The position numbers and the translations under genes are program-made. Positions 37,257-45,233 of a stretch of DNA of 64,000 nt are shown here, one piece after another; position 1 is the first letter of the stretch; every line of letters starts with the position of its first letter. The stretch lies in the NCBI RefSeq assembly GCF_012427845.1, contig NZ_CP038498.1, positions 2,480,001-2,544,000 of the forward strand, written 5' to 3'. The notes under the pieces are model-generated. The model was not told where the DNA came from. It saw only the letters and a list, made by a program, of their open reading frames with translations, and did not search any database. Source of the DNA: Pectobacterium punjabense. GTDB taxonomy: Bacteria > Pseudomonadota > Gammaproteobacteria > Enterobacterales > Enterobacteriaceae.

Positions 37257-37661
37257 TTAGCTATAGATGTATAAATCAACTGAACTTTCTGCTCCGATTC
37301 TCCCTAAAAATTGATTCGTTTCTGCTGTCCAGTAAATTGCTGGTTTTTCACCATTTTCTATTTCGATTAAAAGTGAAAGAATGAATGTCGTATTATATTT
37401 TCCTTTTATTTTATCTAAAGCATCAATTTTATCTATCAATAAAAATAGTAATTTTTTCGTTTGTTCATTGATGTCACATGACGCTTCTTTCTCTGTACAT
37501 ATTGACCAACTAGTCTCCGTACTGGGCTTTTTCCTCGTCCCACTGATAATACCTTTTCGATGAACTTCCATAGGCTCTATCTGTAACAATGCAGTTATCT
37601 CATTGGGTTCAAAGACATCGCCACAAATGGAAAACTCTGCTTTTACTGTTGTCTTATCCAT
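37257..37661 (-). CDS. DUF4279-type immunity protein
   Basis: 134-residue soluble protein. FSICGDVFEPNEITALLQIEP near the N-terminus and TSWSICTEKE after it match my memory of the DUF4279 family, which is common in polymorphic-toxin immunity arrays. A frameshifted toxin end finishes 9 bp upstream (37671-37855). A hairpin terminator follows at 37219-37251. Reasonably sure as family, inferred as immunity. Confidence 0.7.
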   Translation of the reverse strand: MDKTTVKAEFSICGDVFEPNEITALLQIEPMEVHRKGIISGTRKKPSTETSWSICTEKEASCDINEQTKKLLFLLIDKIDALDKIKGKYNTTFILSLLIEIENGEKPAIYWTAETNQFLGRIGAESSVDLYIYS

Positions 37662-37670
37662 ATAACTGCC

Positions 37671-37855
37671 TTACTGATTAATAAATTCGCCAGTCGGGAT
37701 ACCTTCGCCTTTCCCGCCCTTTCTAAAAATCCACAATTGCCCATTACCTTTATCAATATGAATGTCATAAAACTTTATTTCTGAGCACCGAGAACATCCT
37801 TTTTGATCCGGTGAGCGTCAACCCCATTGTTTTTCAGGAAGTTATCATCAGCAAC
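37671..37855 (-). pseudogene. Frameshifted toxin C-terminal domain
   Basis: Two frames make one recognisable protein end. The first reads VADDNFLKNNGVDAHRIK then KDVLGAQK and stops at 37775. The second reads EIKFYDIHIDKGNGQLWIF then RKGGKGEGIPTGEFINQ-stop. The pattern NGVDAHxIK...YDIxxDKxxGxLxIxxKGGxGExIPTG is that of a polymorphic toxin C-terminal domain as I remember it. A stop codon precedes the first frame, so the rest of the toxin is lost. It ends 9 bp before the DUF4279 gene. Confidence 0.65.
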
Positions 37856-37856
37856 T

Positions 37857-37937
37857 TACGGCTTCAACATCGGACAGCCCGTTATCGTCACCGTTGAACA
37901 CGGGCGACTGGTTATTGAGACGAAGCTGCGCTTCTGA
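37857..37937 (+). pseudogene. SymE-like C-terminal fragment
   Basis: Plus-strand frame YGFNIGQPVIVTVEHGRLV then IETKLRF-stop, the typical C-terminus of SymE-like (type I toxin-antitoxin associated) proteins found in CDI/Rhs loci. The N-terminal half is missing. It abuts the toxin fragment on the other strand at 37855. Confidence 0.65.
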
Positions 37938-37948
37938 CAGGCACATGT

Positions 37949-37979
37949 AAAAATCCCGGCGCTAAGGCCGGGATTTTTT
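37949..37979. terminator. Bidirectional terminator after SymE-like fragment
   Basis: Arms ATCCCGGC and GCCGGGAT around a 6-nt loop, flanked by A5 on the left and T6 on the right, so it can work in both directions. It serves the SymE-like fragment (+) and the gene at 38035 (-). Confidence 0.85.
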
Positions 37980-38034
37980 ACTTCAACATAGCCAATCGAG
38001 AAACCTGCATACAGAACTATTTATAACGTCCGAA

Positions 38035-38382
38035 TTACTTATCCAACATGTTAGAATCGTACAAAGATGAGGCCTGCATTTTGGGTTTGATTTCTTCATA
38101 CCAAGCCTTAAAAATCCAGTCTTGTGGCCGATTATTTATCACAGGATTGGCCTTAAGATCGATTTCTATTGCTTTTTCTATCTGTTCATAGCAACACATA
38201 TATTCTCTTGAGGATAATTTTGTAAAGTCAAGAAACTGAAAATAATCGAATACTTCATAAACCGTCTCCATTACCTCCATACTGACATCACTAATATATG
38301 GCCGTAGATAATCCGCAATAATATCTATCGCAGATGAGCCCAAAGACACTGTTTCGCCTTTAAAACACAATCCTCCTGCCAT
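38035..38382 (-). CDS. Immunity-like protein behind CdiA remnant (115 aa)
   Basis: 115-residue acidic helical protein without signal or membrane segment. It starts 3 bp after the stop of the CdiA remnant at 38386 and has a GAGGTAATTC ribosome site. This spacing is what is expected for a cdiA-cdiI pair. No family recognised. Confidence 0.6.
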   Translation of the reverse strand: MAGGLCFKGETVSLGSSAIDIIADYLRPYISDVSMEVMETVYEVFDYFQFLDFTKLSSREYMCCYEQIEKAIEIDLKANPVINNRPQDWIFKAWYEEIKPKMQASSLYDSNMLDK

Positions 38383-38385
38383 GAA

Positions 38386-38937
38386 TTACCTCATAATAAC
38401 AATCTGATTTTTTTTACTTGCTGGCAAAGTATTCAAATATTCTAAGATTCTCTGCTGATTTGCTGGAGCAAGATTTCTAAAGTCTAAAGGAACTATGGTA
38501 CGCACGATATCCATCACCTGCGCGCCGATTTCACCGATCAGTTGCGCCTGTTTCAGACGTTTCTGCTCTTTCTCTTTGTTAAAGATCGGGCTGAGCGCAT
38601 TGTTCGCCTGCCCAACATCACGGCTCAGCGTGGTGATATCCTGCATCTGCTTCGCCGTATCACGCAACGGCAGGCCACCCTCACTCACCGCCGCAGTGCT
38701 CCACCTTGAATTCGGCTTTATTGTTAAGCCCGCCCCAGCCGAGCGCCCCGTTTCCAACCGGTTTTTCTCGGCGCTGGCGGTGGAACCAATCACGGCGGTG
38801 TCAAGCTGAGTGTGCTCACCCGTTTTTATACCAAATCCGTCTTTACCGGCAAAGAACCCCGTCTGCTGTTGCACACTATCATAATTGCTGTGCATCTTGT
38901 CTTTACTGAGGCTGATATAACCGCTGTTGGTTACCAT
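38386..38937 (-). pseudogene. CdiA/HecA-type adhesin remnant with short C-terminal tail
   Basis: 183 codons that match the distal part of CdiA/HecA haemagglutinins: DSVQQQTGFFAGKDGFGI, GEHTQLDTAVIGSTASAEKN, then a jump to AVSEGGLPLRDTAKQMQD and QANNALSPIFNKEKEQ. A large internal piece seems deleted between ETG and RSAGAG. In frame, a stop codon lies just upstream of the first Met, and no outer-membrane partner (CdiB/HecB) is present. The end IVPLDFRNLAPANQQRI onward is only about 40 residues, too short for most CDI toxins. Pectobacterium atrosepticum is known to carry hecAB-like genes near hrp; here only scraps remain. Confidence 0.75.
38524..38620. repeat. 97-bp direct repeat, copy B (CdiA block)
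   Basis: Partner of the copy at 37030-37126. It lies inside the CdiA remnant 38386-38937. Confidence 0.85.
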
Positions 38938-39050
38938 AGCCTCGTTGATGCATCATATTGTATATTAGCGCCTCATCACCGCGGACAGTTGCGGTATCAA
39001 CCCATATCGCTATCTCATCTCATTACGCAGCACTTCTTTCTGGGGGAACA

Positions 39051-39722
39051 GTGAATTATCCAATCGGACAGATCAATCACAGCTATCTGGGTTCCAGCGT
39101 TTACACCATGCTGCGCGAGGCGTTAATTACCGGTCAGCTCAAACCGGACGATCGCCTAAGAATACGTGAGCTTGCCGCTCAGGTTGGCACCAGCGTAACC
39201 CCGGTGCGAGATGCGATCCTACAATTAGCGAAAGAGCAGGCATTGGTGCTCAAAACACCACGCGATATCCGCGTTCCCCAATTGACCGACGATCAATTTA
39301 AAGAGATCCGCACGCTACGGTTGGCACTGGAAGGTACGGGAGCCGAGCTAGCCGCCACGCACATTACCCCGAAGATGCTCAAGCAGATTGAAGAGAATAT
39401 TCGCCAGAATCGTCTGGCGATTGAAGAGAAAAACTTACGCGAAGCATTACGGTTGAATAGCGAATTTCATCTGTTTCTGGCACAGGCAGCACGAATGCCG
39501 TTGTTGACGCAGTTTATTGGCAGTTTATGGATGCGCACCGGCCCGCTGATTGCGCAAGCCTATGCGCATTTTTCTGTGCAGATGGCGATCGAACATCACG
39601 AGGACGTTTTTACTGCGCTACAGCAGCGCGATGCCAGCGCCGCCCGACAGGCCATCCAATCCGACATTCTGGACGGCAGCGAAACGATGCTGGCCTTTAT
39701 TGCTGTAGATCAGCAACCTTAA
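39051..39722 (+). CDS. GntR/FCD-family transcriptional regulator
   Basis: 223 residues from the GTG at 39051, chosen because TGGGGGAACA precedes it; the frame stays open upstream to 38958. The winged helix reads MLREALITGQLKPDDRLRIRELAAQ then TSVTPVRDAILQLAKE. The FCD domain shows EIRTLRLALEGTGAELA and NSEFHLFLAQAARMPLL. It ends convergently on dspF with a 4-bp overlap of stop regions. Target genes are unknown; the sensed ligand is probably a small organic acid or amino acid, as for most FCD proteins. Confidence 0.85.
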   Translation: MNYPIGQINHSYLGSSVYTMLREALITGQLKPDDRLRIRELAAQVGTSVTPVRDAILQLAKEQALVLKTPRDIRVPQLTDDQFKEIRTLRLALEGTGAELAATHITPKMLKQIEENIRQNRLAIEEKNLREALRLNSEFHLFLAQAARMPLLTQFIGSLWMRTGPLIAQAYAHFSVQMAIEHHEDVFTALQQRDASAARQAIQSDILDGSETMLAFIAVDQQP

Positions 39723-40141
39723 GCCGCCATGAGCCGTGGTAATAGTCCGCGAATCAGCAGCCGGGTTTCTTTTACCTGGCTGATAAACGCGGGTAGCAGC
39801 GCGGTAAAGCTCGGCTCGTCCAGCGACGCGGCGGTGTGCTGAGTGCACAAACGCAGCGTCGAATTTTCATCCAGCGCCAGCCAGCATCCCTTCATCGCCG
39901 CCATCTCAAAATTGAGCATCAGCATAAGTTGGTACACCGATGTACCCACGTCCTTCTGAAGCTGCATCACGCCACTGTGCAATAACAATACACTGCTGCT
40001 GGCGGGCACCTCCAAAACCACCGCCTCCTGCCCGTCGGGTTCACGCAGTGCGCAGATACCGTCCTGCAAACCCAGTTGAGTCCGGCTGAGTGCACCATAA
40101 TGACGTAATAAGCGGGTAATATGCTGCTGTGTTGGTGTCAT
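39719..40141 (-). CDS. dspF: Type III chaperone of DspE
   Basis: 140-residue CesT-fold chaperone. I start it at 40141 (MTPTQQHI) because AAGGAGAACAAC precedes this Met. Small, acidic, with the class I chaperone layout (N-terminal helix, central strands with VVLEVPASSSVLLLHS, C-terminal helix). Placed directly after dspE, it binds the N-terminus of DspE and keeps it ready for secretion. Called DspF in Erwinia and Pectobacterium. Confidence 0.92.
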   Translation of the reverse strand: MTPTQQHITRLLRHYGALSRTQLGLQDGICALREPDGQEAVVLEVPASSSVLLLHSGVMQLQKDVGTSVYQLMLMLNFEMAAMKGCWLALDENSTLRLCTQHTAASLDEPSFTALLPAFISQVKETRLLIRGLLPRLMAA

Positions 40142-40161
40142 GTTGTTCTCCTTCATCACGA

Positions 40162-43100
40162 TTAGCTTTTCAGTTGCAGCCCTTCTTGCTGTAACTGCTG
40201 CAGGGCATTAGCGGTAGCGGGATTAGCTTTTGCAATCTCGCCGCTCAGTTTGTAGCTTTGCGGTACGGTTTGATTTTGCCCATAGCTGAAGCTCACACTG
40301 CCCAGCAGTTTATTCATGCTGACGCCCGCACTGCTTGAGGCGTTGATAATGACCGCGGGAGTATTGAACCCTTCACTCTTCTTCACCGTCTGCGAGACAT
40401 CGATACTGGCGAGGCGTAAATTATTGCCGTCCTTAAACAGCGCAATGACATCATCCTTACCGTGCGTCTTGTTCTGGATGCCCTTTTCTATCTTTTCCCG
40501 CACATCGTCTTTCAGCTCCAATGTGACCGTTACCGAAGCACGATCGTTGTCCTGCAAGCGATTCACGATATCCTTCAATGCCGGGTTGTCCGCAATCAGT
40601 TGATTAATACGGTCGGCATTACTGGGAGGGAGCGAAGAGAACAAATGGTTACCGATCACCTGAAACAGTCCGTTCTCCGTCAGTTTGCTGAGATTGGTGT
40701 AGGACGTGGTGTGCTTAACGCTATCCAGCGTTGCGCCATCACGCTGGGCGACATCCTGCCGCACGTTCAATTTTTGCAAACTCAGTAGCCCCTGATGCTG
40801 ATCGTCGTTTTTGGCTGTTTTATCGGCGAAGTGTTCATTCAATATGGCCAGCTGATCGTCCGGCTCCGCGATTTTTTTCACACTGTCGATCAACAACTGG
40901 CTGGCGGGATCGTTGAATGCGGCGTTCAGCGTCTTGGTCAACGCATCCATATCCTTTTTCTCCAACGGTTCGGCTTTCTTCATACCCAGACTAATCGATT
41001 GGTTAGTGCGCGAGTCCGCCGCTACGTTCACCCCGACGCTGGCTGAGGTGAAGAACGGGACGGAGCCATCCGGCGTGGTTCTGGCTGCTCCGGCACTGAT
41101 CGTTGCGTTAGCCCCCATCGCCGCCTGATTCATGAAGCGCAAGCGGTTGTCGGATTCGGTGTAGGTGGTGGATTTCTCTCCTTGCGCGACGCTGGACGAG
41201 CTGGTGCCAGACAACACATTGGCACTCGCCGTCAGCCCGACAGAGCCACGTAATGTAGCGCTAGTGGGGGCCGCGCCTTTTTCTGTCAGGTTTATCCCAC
41301 CGCGCAGTTCCAGTGCCGCATTGCTATCCAGATTGAAGCTAACCGTTTTTCCTGCCTTCACGCTGTGCTGCTCGCCTTTATCCAGCAGAGCAAGCGGATT
41401 GATCGTGCCGCTCGACAGACCGTCAATAAAACCGGGCAGTTCTTCTTCACTGAGGGTAAAATTCAGGGCGTTTTGCTGCGCCATTTGCAGGCTGGCGGAT
41501 ACGCCGAATGACGCACGGACATCCGGTGCAAAGCTGTGTTTGCTGTTAATGTTTTGCGTCATCTGCGCCGAGGTTTTTCCTGTCAGATACTCGCTGACGT
41601 CATATCCACCGGAATAGCTCACTTTCCCGGTAATCCCGCCCGAACGCTCGAAGGCGACATTAATGCCGCTTTCGCCACGGGAAAAACTCAGGTTGTAATT
41701 CCTTTCGCCGCTGACACCGCCACCTGGCACCGGAGGGAAAGGAAGGGGCGTGCCGCTGACCACAAACGACATGGATGCGCCGCCGCCATAGGTCCGGTTA
41801 AAGGCGATGCTTTCGTTACTGTCCAACGACAAAACGGTCGCCTTCATTTTATCGATCATGTCCGTCTGGCTGGCCGCCTGCATCACGGTTTTCGAGGTTA
41901 CGCTGACGGCATTCTCCTCTTTCCTGAACGCCTTCATAAAGGTTTTAACCGAATCGTAATCCGCCTCCAGCGATTTGTGATTGGTGAACCCCATATCCGT
42001 CATTTTCTTCACCGGATTGTCGCCATAATCCCCCTGCCGTAGCGCATTAAGCGCCTTCATCATCGAGGCCAACGCCGCCTCATTCGGCGAGGTGCCTGAT
42101 AACGCCCCAGCGCGGTCGGCCAGCTTGTGCAAATCGCCCAGCACCAGGGTATCCAGCACCAGCCGCGTTTTTGCCAACGACAGGGCGTCGCTGGTATCTC
42201 GCTGTTGCCCAAACGACTCGCTATTTGGCTTTTGCGCTATCGGCGTTTTACTGTCTACAAAGGCTTTTATCAGCGTACCGGCGGTACTCGTTTTCGATGA
42301 TGGGTGGCTCTCCATCGCTGCCAGCAGCACCGGAGCCAGATCTTTTTCTCTGCCGTGCACGCTGGCAGGCTTACCTTCGGTGTTCATCACACCGTTATCG
42401 CTCACCATGCCCTGCTGCCTGCCAATAAGCAGAGCTGCTTTGGCCGAGCTGTTTTCCAGTTCGGTTTGGAACTGTTTTAACAGGCTTACCAACGGCTTCC
42501 CTTGTTCCCCCAGATCCAGATTGTCGAGCTTAGTCGCCAGATCCAGCGCCGCGCCCTGCGGCTGGCTCGTCGTGGCATCCAGCTTTTTCAGTAATTCGGT
42601 CTGCATGTCGTAAACGGGTTTCAGACCTTCTCGGCCGCTGATGTGGTGCTGCACATGGTCGGCAAAGGTTTTTAGCGGTCGTGGTACTTCCATGGAGAAC
42701 GAGACAACATGGGCTCTGAGCAAATCGGACAGTTTGCTTTTCACCTGCTGTGACTCTTCACCCGTTTTACCGAAAACCTGAACATCGGCTTTAACCGACA
42801 CGCCGGTTAGCGGTATTTTCGTCCCTTTTGTCGCCATATCCAGTCGGCCAAACACCGTTTCTGCGGCACGCGCTTCCGAGGGTAATGGCGCTTCCCCCTT
42901 CGGCACCGTCGTTTTCCATGCGCTCCCGTGTTGGGTGTGGAGTTCATGATCGTCATGCGCAACCTGCAAATGATGCTGCGCATCCGTACCCAGCGAATTG
43001 ACTTTGCCCTCTGCTGGCGTCTTGACCGGCTGCCATTGTGCTTCATCATGGTTCGCAGCATTCTGCCAGTCGTCTTTCGGTAGCTGAAAGAGCTGCCCCG

Positions 43101-45057
43101 CTTTGTTCAGCGCGAATAACGTCTGCTGGTGATCCAGCGTGATGTCCTGTATCTCACCGGACAACCCATTTTTAGGCAGCGCCAGCGGCGGCGCGGCGGA
43201 CTGATCCGTTCCCGGCTTGATCTGGTGAAAATGCAGATCGCCCTGTTTATCGACGACAATAAATTTATTGCGGTTGACCACGGCCATCGCCGATACGCCG
43301 TCGTCCTTGGCGATCCCAGGGAGCGCGGTGCCCGCAGACGGCGTCATACGTACCTGCGACAAGGCAAAAACAGTGTTGTCACCGTGCGTAAACGACGCTG
43401 ATTTCTGATTGATGGACAGTGGTGTGATTTCGCCGTCTTTTAGCGTGTAAGCCTGATTGTCCAGCCCGCGCTTTAATTGGCTGGCTTCAACGCTGGATGC
43501 TTCCCAGTTTTTAGTATTGCCGTTGTAAAAATGGACTTTGCCGTCCTGTAGCCCGATTTGCCCCAGTCGACCCAGATCTACGGTGTCTTTTGCGGCGGGT
43601 GCCTCTGTGGTCAGACCCAGTTTATTATCCACCACCAGACTGTCGCTCAGGTTCCACCCCGGCATTGGTGACAGCCCATGTTGCCCCAGAGGCGCGACAT
43701 GTTTTTGTCCCTGACGATCGGTGGCGAGTGCCTGCATCTGCCCATGTTCATCGTGGGCAAATCCGGTAATCAGGTGGTCAGTCCCCAACGCCGCATTGAG
43801 TCCAGATGTGCTGACTGGCGTTAAGGTGGCGTGCGGTTCTCCCGCCTCAGGCAACGGTGCGTGATAAAGCTTGCCATCATTATCGGCAACCAGCAGATGT
43901 TCAGCGGTTAATCCCACCGCTTTCGCATACACCGGTTCACCATTTTCCAGTTTAAGATCCACCGGCTGCGGCGCGGCATCCAGCGCACTCATCAGGTGTA
44001 ATTGTGTCAGATGATCCTGCTCGGTCAGCACGGCCGATTGCCCGTTCTGGTTAGCGGAGAACGCCGTGATTTTATCGCTGAACGCTGATGACGCTATCCC
44101 CGACGACAAGTTACTCAATATGTGATCATCGTTGACCGCATACAGTTGGCCATCCCCCTGCCGCGATAATTGGCTATGGGGAACGTCGCTGTTTTGCTGC
44201 CAGACGCCAAATTCGGTATTTAACGAAAACAGCTTGCCGTCATGCAGGCGCAATGGCTCACCCGCGCCTGAAGCCGAGTCGGGCTGCCGGTGGATGCCCG
44301 TCAATAGCTCGTGGTTCATCCGCCCAGATAGCGGCACACTCGTAGATTCGCCCGAGGTTGCTTTCAGAGAAATACGTTCCGGCGTGGAGTCCAGCTGTAC
44401 GTTACTCGCGCTCAGCTTGCCCGCTGGCATCGCGCTGCGGCCGCTGCTGTGGAGTGCAATATGCTGATTTTCATCGCTTTGAATAACGAATAGCCGCCCT
44501 GATTTGTCGGCTAACGCATGCTGTTGTTCGCCTGATCGCGCATCTTGATTTTCATGATGGGCAACGAACGGTTGGCTGTTTTTCCCTATGGTCTGTTGCA
44601 ACAGCGTCGTCAACGCTTCCGGTAAACCTTTGCCAAACTGAAGCTTACCGTGGCTGTCCAGCGTGATATCGGATTTAGCCGCGAGCGTCTGGCTGCCGCT
44701 GCCGTTTATTTTGCTATCGGCATCTGCGGTAGAAGCAAAACGCGGCAGGCTCTGGATAGGCCCGCCCGACGCCAGCGAATCACGCTGCGTGCGCGGTGCG
44801 TTCTGACTCATGCCTTCCGATGAAAATAGCTCGCGCAACGTCGTTGAGCGCGCCCCCTGATTCTTCACCTGACTGCGGCTTCCCTGCTCCAATTCAGGCG
44901 GTTTGTTTTTATCATGCAAACCTTGCTGAATCAGGGATTGCGCCCCCTTCTGGCTCGCACTGGTGCTACTGCCCTGCGATAACGATGTTTTAGCTAGCGC
45001 GGCAGGTGCAATTCCCGAAATGGACAGACTGGGCTGAACATGCTGGATTTTCTGCAT
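40162..45057 (-). CDS. dspE: AvrE-family type III effector DspE
   Basis: 1631-residue effector (start MQKIQHVQPS at 45057; shorter than the 1838 residues of Erwinia amylovora DspE). A Ser/Gln-rich secretion region (about 1-100) is followed by a beta-propeller-like half with repeating DGKLY, HDGKLFSLN and LFALNKAGQLFQLP units. The C-terminal half contains GREGLKPVYDMQTELL, NPVKKMTDMGFTNHKSLEADYDSVK, SFNRTYGGG-like AFNRTYGGGASM and KKSEGFNTPAVI, all shared with E. amylovora DspE. AvrE-family proteins form channels in the plant plasma membrane and cause water-soaking and cell death. The C-terminus reads LQQEGLQLKS. It has its own HrpL promoter at 45094-45121. Confidence 0.96.
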   Translation of the reverse strand: MQKIQHVQPSLSISGIAPAALAKTSLSQGSSTSASQKGAQSLIQQGLHDKNKPPELEQGSRSQVKNQGARSTTLRELFSSEGMSQNAPRTQRDSLASGGPIQSLPRFASTADADSKINGSGSQTLAAKSDITLDSHGKLQFGKGLPEALTTLLQQTIGKNSQPFVAHHENQDARSGEQQHALADKSGRLFVIQSDENQHIALHSSGRSAMPAGKLSASNVQLDSTPERISLKATSGESTSVPLSGRMNHELLTGIHRQPDSASGAGEPLRLHDGKLFSLNTEFGVWQQNSDVPHSQLSRQGDGQLYAVNDDHILSNLSSGIASSAFSDKITAFSANQNGQSAVLTEQDHLTQLHLMSALDAAPQPVDLKLENGEPVYAKAVGLTAEHLLVADNDGKLYHAPLPEAGEPHATLTPVSTSGLNAALGTDHLITGFAHDEHGQMQALATDRQGQKHVAPLGQHGLSPMPGWNLSDSLVVDNKLGLTTEAPAAKDTVDLGRLGQIGLQDGKVHFYNGNTKNWEASSVEASQLKRGLDNQAYTLKDGEITPLSINQKSASFTHGDNTVFALSQVRMTPSAGTALPGIAKDDGVSAMAVVNRNKFIVVDKQGDLHFHQIKPGTDQSAAPPLALPKNGLSGEIQDITLDHQQTLFALNKAGQLFQLPKDDWQNAANHDEAQWQPVKTPAEGKVNSLGTDAQHHLQVAHDDHELHTQHGSAWKTTVPKGEAPLPSEARAAETVFGRLDMATKGTKIPLTGVSVKADVQVFGKTGEESQQVKSKLSDLLRAHVVSFSMEVPRPLKTFADHVQHHISGREGLKPVYDMQTELLKKLDATTSQPQGAALDLATKLDNLDLGEQGKPLVSLLKQFQTELENSSAKAALLIGRQQGMVSDNGVMNTEGKPASVHGREKDLAPVLLAAMESHPSSKTSTAGTLIKAFVDSKTPIAQKPNSESFGQQRDTSDALSLAKTRLVLDTLVLGDLHKLADRAGALSGTSPNEAALASMMKALNALRQGDYGDNPVKKMTDMGFTNHKSLEADYDSVKTFMKAFRKEENAVSVTSKTVMQAASQTDMIDKMKATVLSLDSNESIAFNRTYGGGASMSFVVSGTPLPFPPVPGGGVSGERNYNLSFSRGESGINVAFERSGGITGKVSYSGGYDVSEYLTGKTSAQMTQNINSKHSFAPDVRASFGVSASLQMAQQNALNFTLSEEELPGFIDGLSSGTINPLALLDKGEQHSVKAGKTVSFNLDSNAALELRGGINLTEKGAAPTSATLRGSVGLTASANVLSGTSSSSVAQGEKSTTYTESDNRLRFMNQAAMGANATISAGAARTTPDGSVPFFTSASVGVNVAADSRTNQSISLGMKKAEPLEKKDMDALTKTLNAAFNDPASQLLIDSVKKIAEPDDQLAILNEHFADKTAKNDDQHQGLLSLQKLNVRQDVAQRDGATLDSVKHTTSYTNLSKLTENGLFQVIGNHLFSSLPPSNADRINQLIADNPALKDIVNRLQDNDRASVTVTLELKDDVREKIEKGIQNKTHGKDDVIALFKDGNNLRLASIDVSQTVKKSEGFNTPAVIINASSSAGVSMNKLLGSVSFSYGQNQTVPQSYKLSGEIAKANPATANALQQLQQEGLQLKS

Positions 45058-45093
45058 AACAAGTTCCAAGAGTGATGAAGTGAACGTGCCAGT

Positions 45094-45121
45094 TAAGTGG
45101 TCGTATTCCCCTTTCGGTTCC
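45094..45121 (-). promoter_or_regulatory. HrpL promoter (hrp box) of dspEF
   Basis: Minus strand GGAACC, 15 bp, CCACTTA; perfect match. It ends 36 bp before the dspE start. Confidence 0.92.
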
Positions 45122-45146
45122 CGTCATCTTTCTCTCCCCCCAATCG

Positions 45147-45174
45147 GGAACCACATCACACCGCCCCTCACTTA
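45147..45174 (+). promoter_or_regulatory. HrpL promoter (hrp box) of hrpW
   Basis: Plus strand GGAACC, 15 bp, TCACTTA; one change (T for the first C of CCAC). It ends 59 bp before the hrpW start. The dspE and hrpW boxes lie back to back 25 bp apart. Confidence 0.82.
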
Positions 45175-45233
45175 ATACGCAACAGACGTAAGCCTGTTAA
45201 TAACCCATCACTATTCACTTTCAAGGAGATGTT

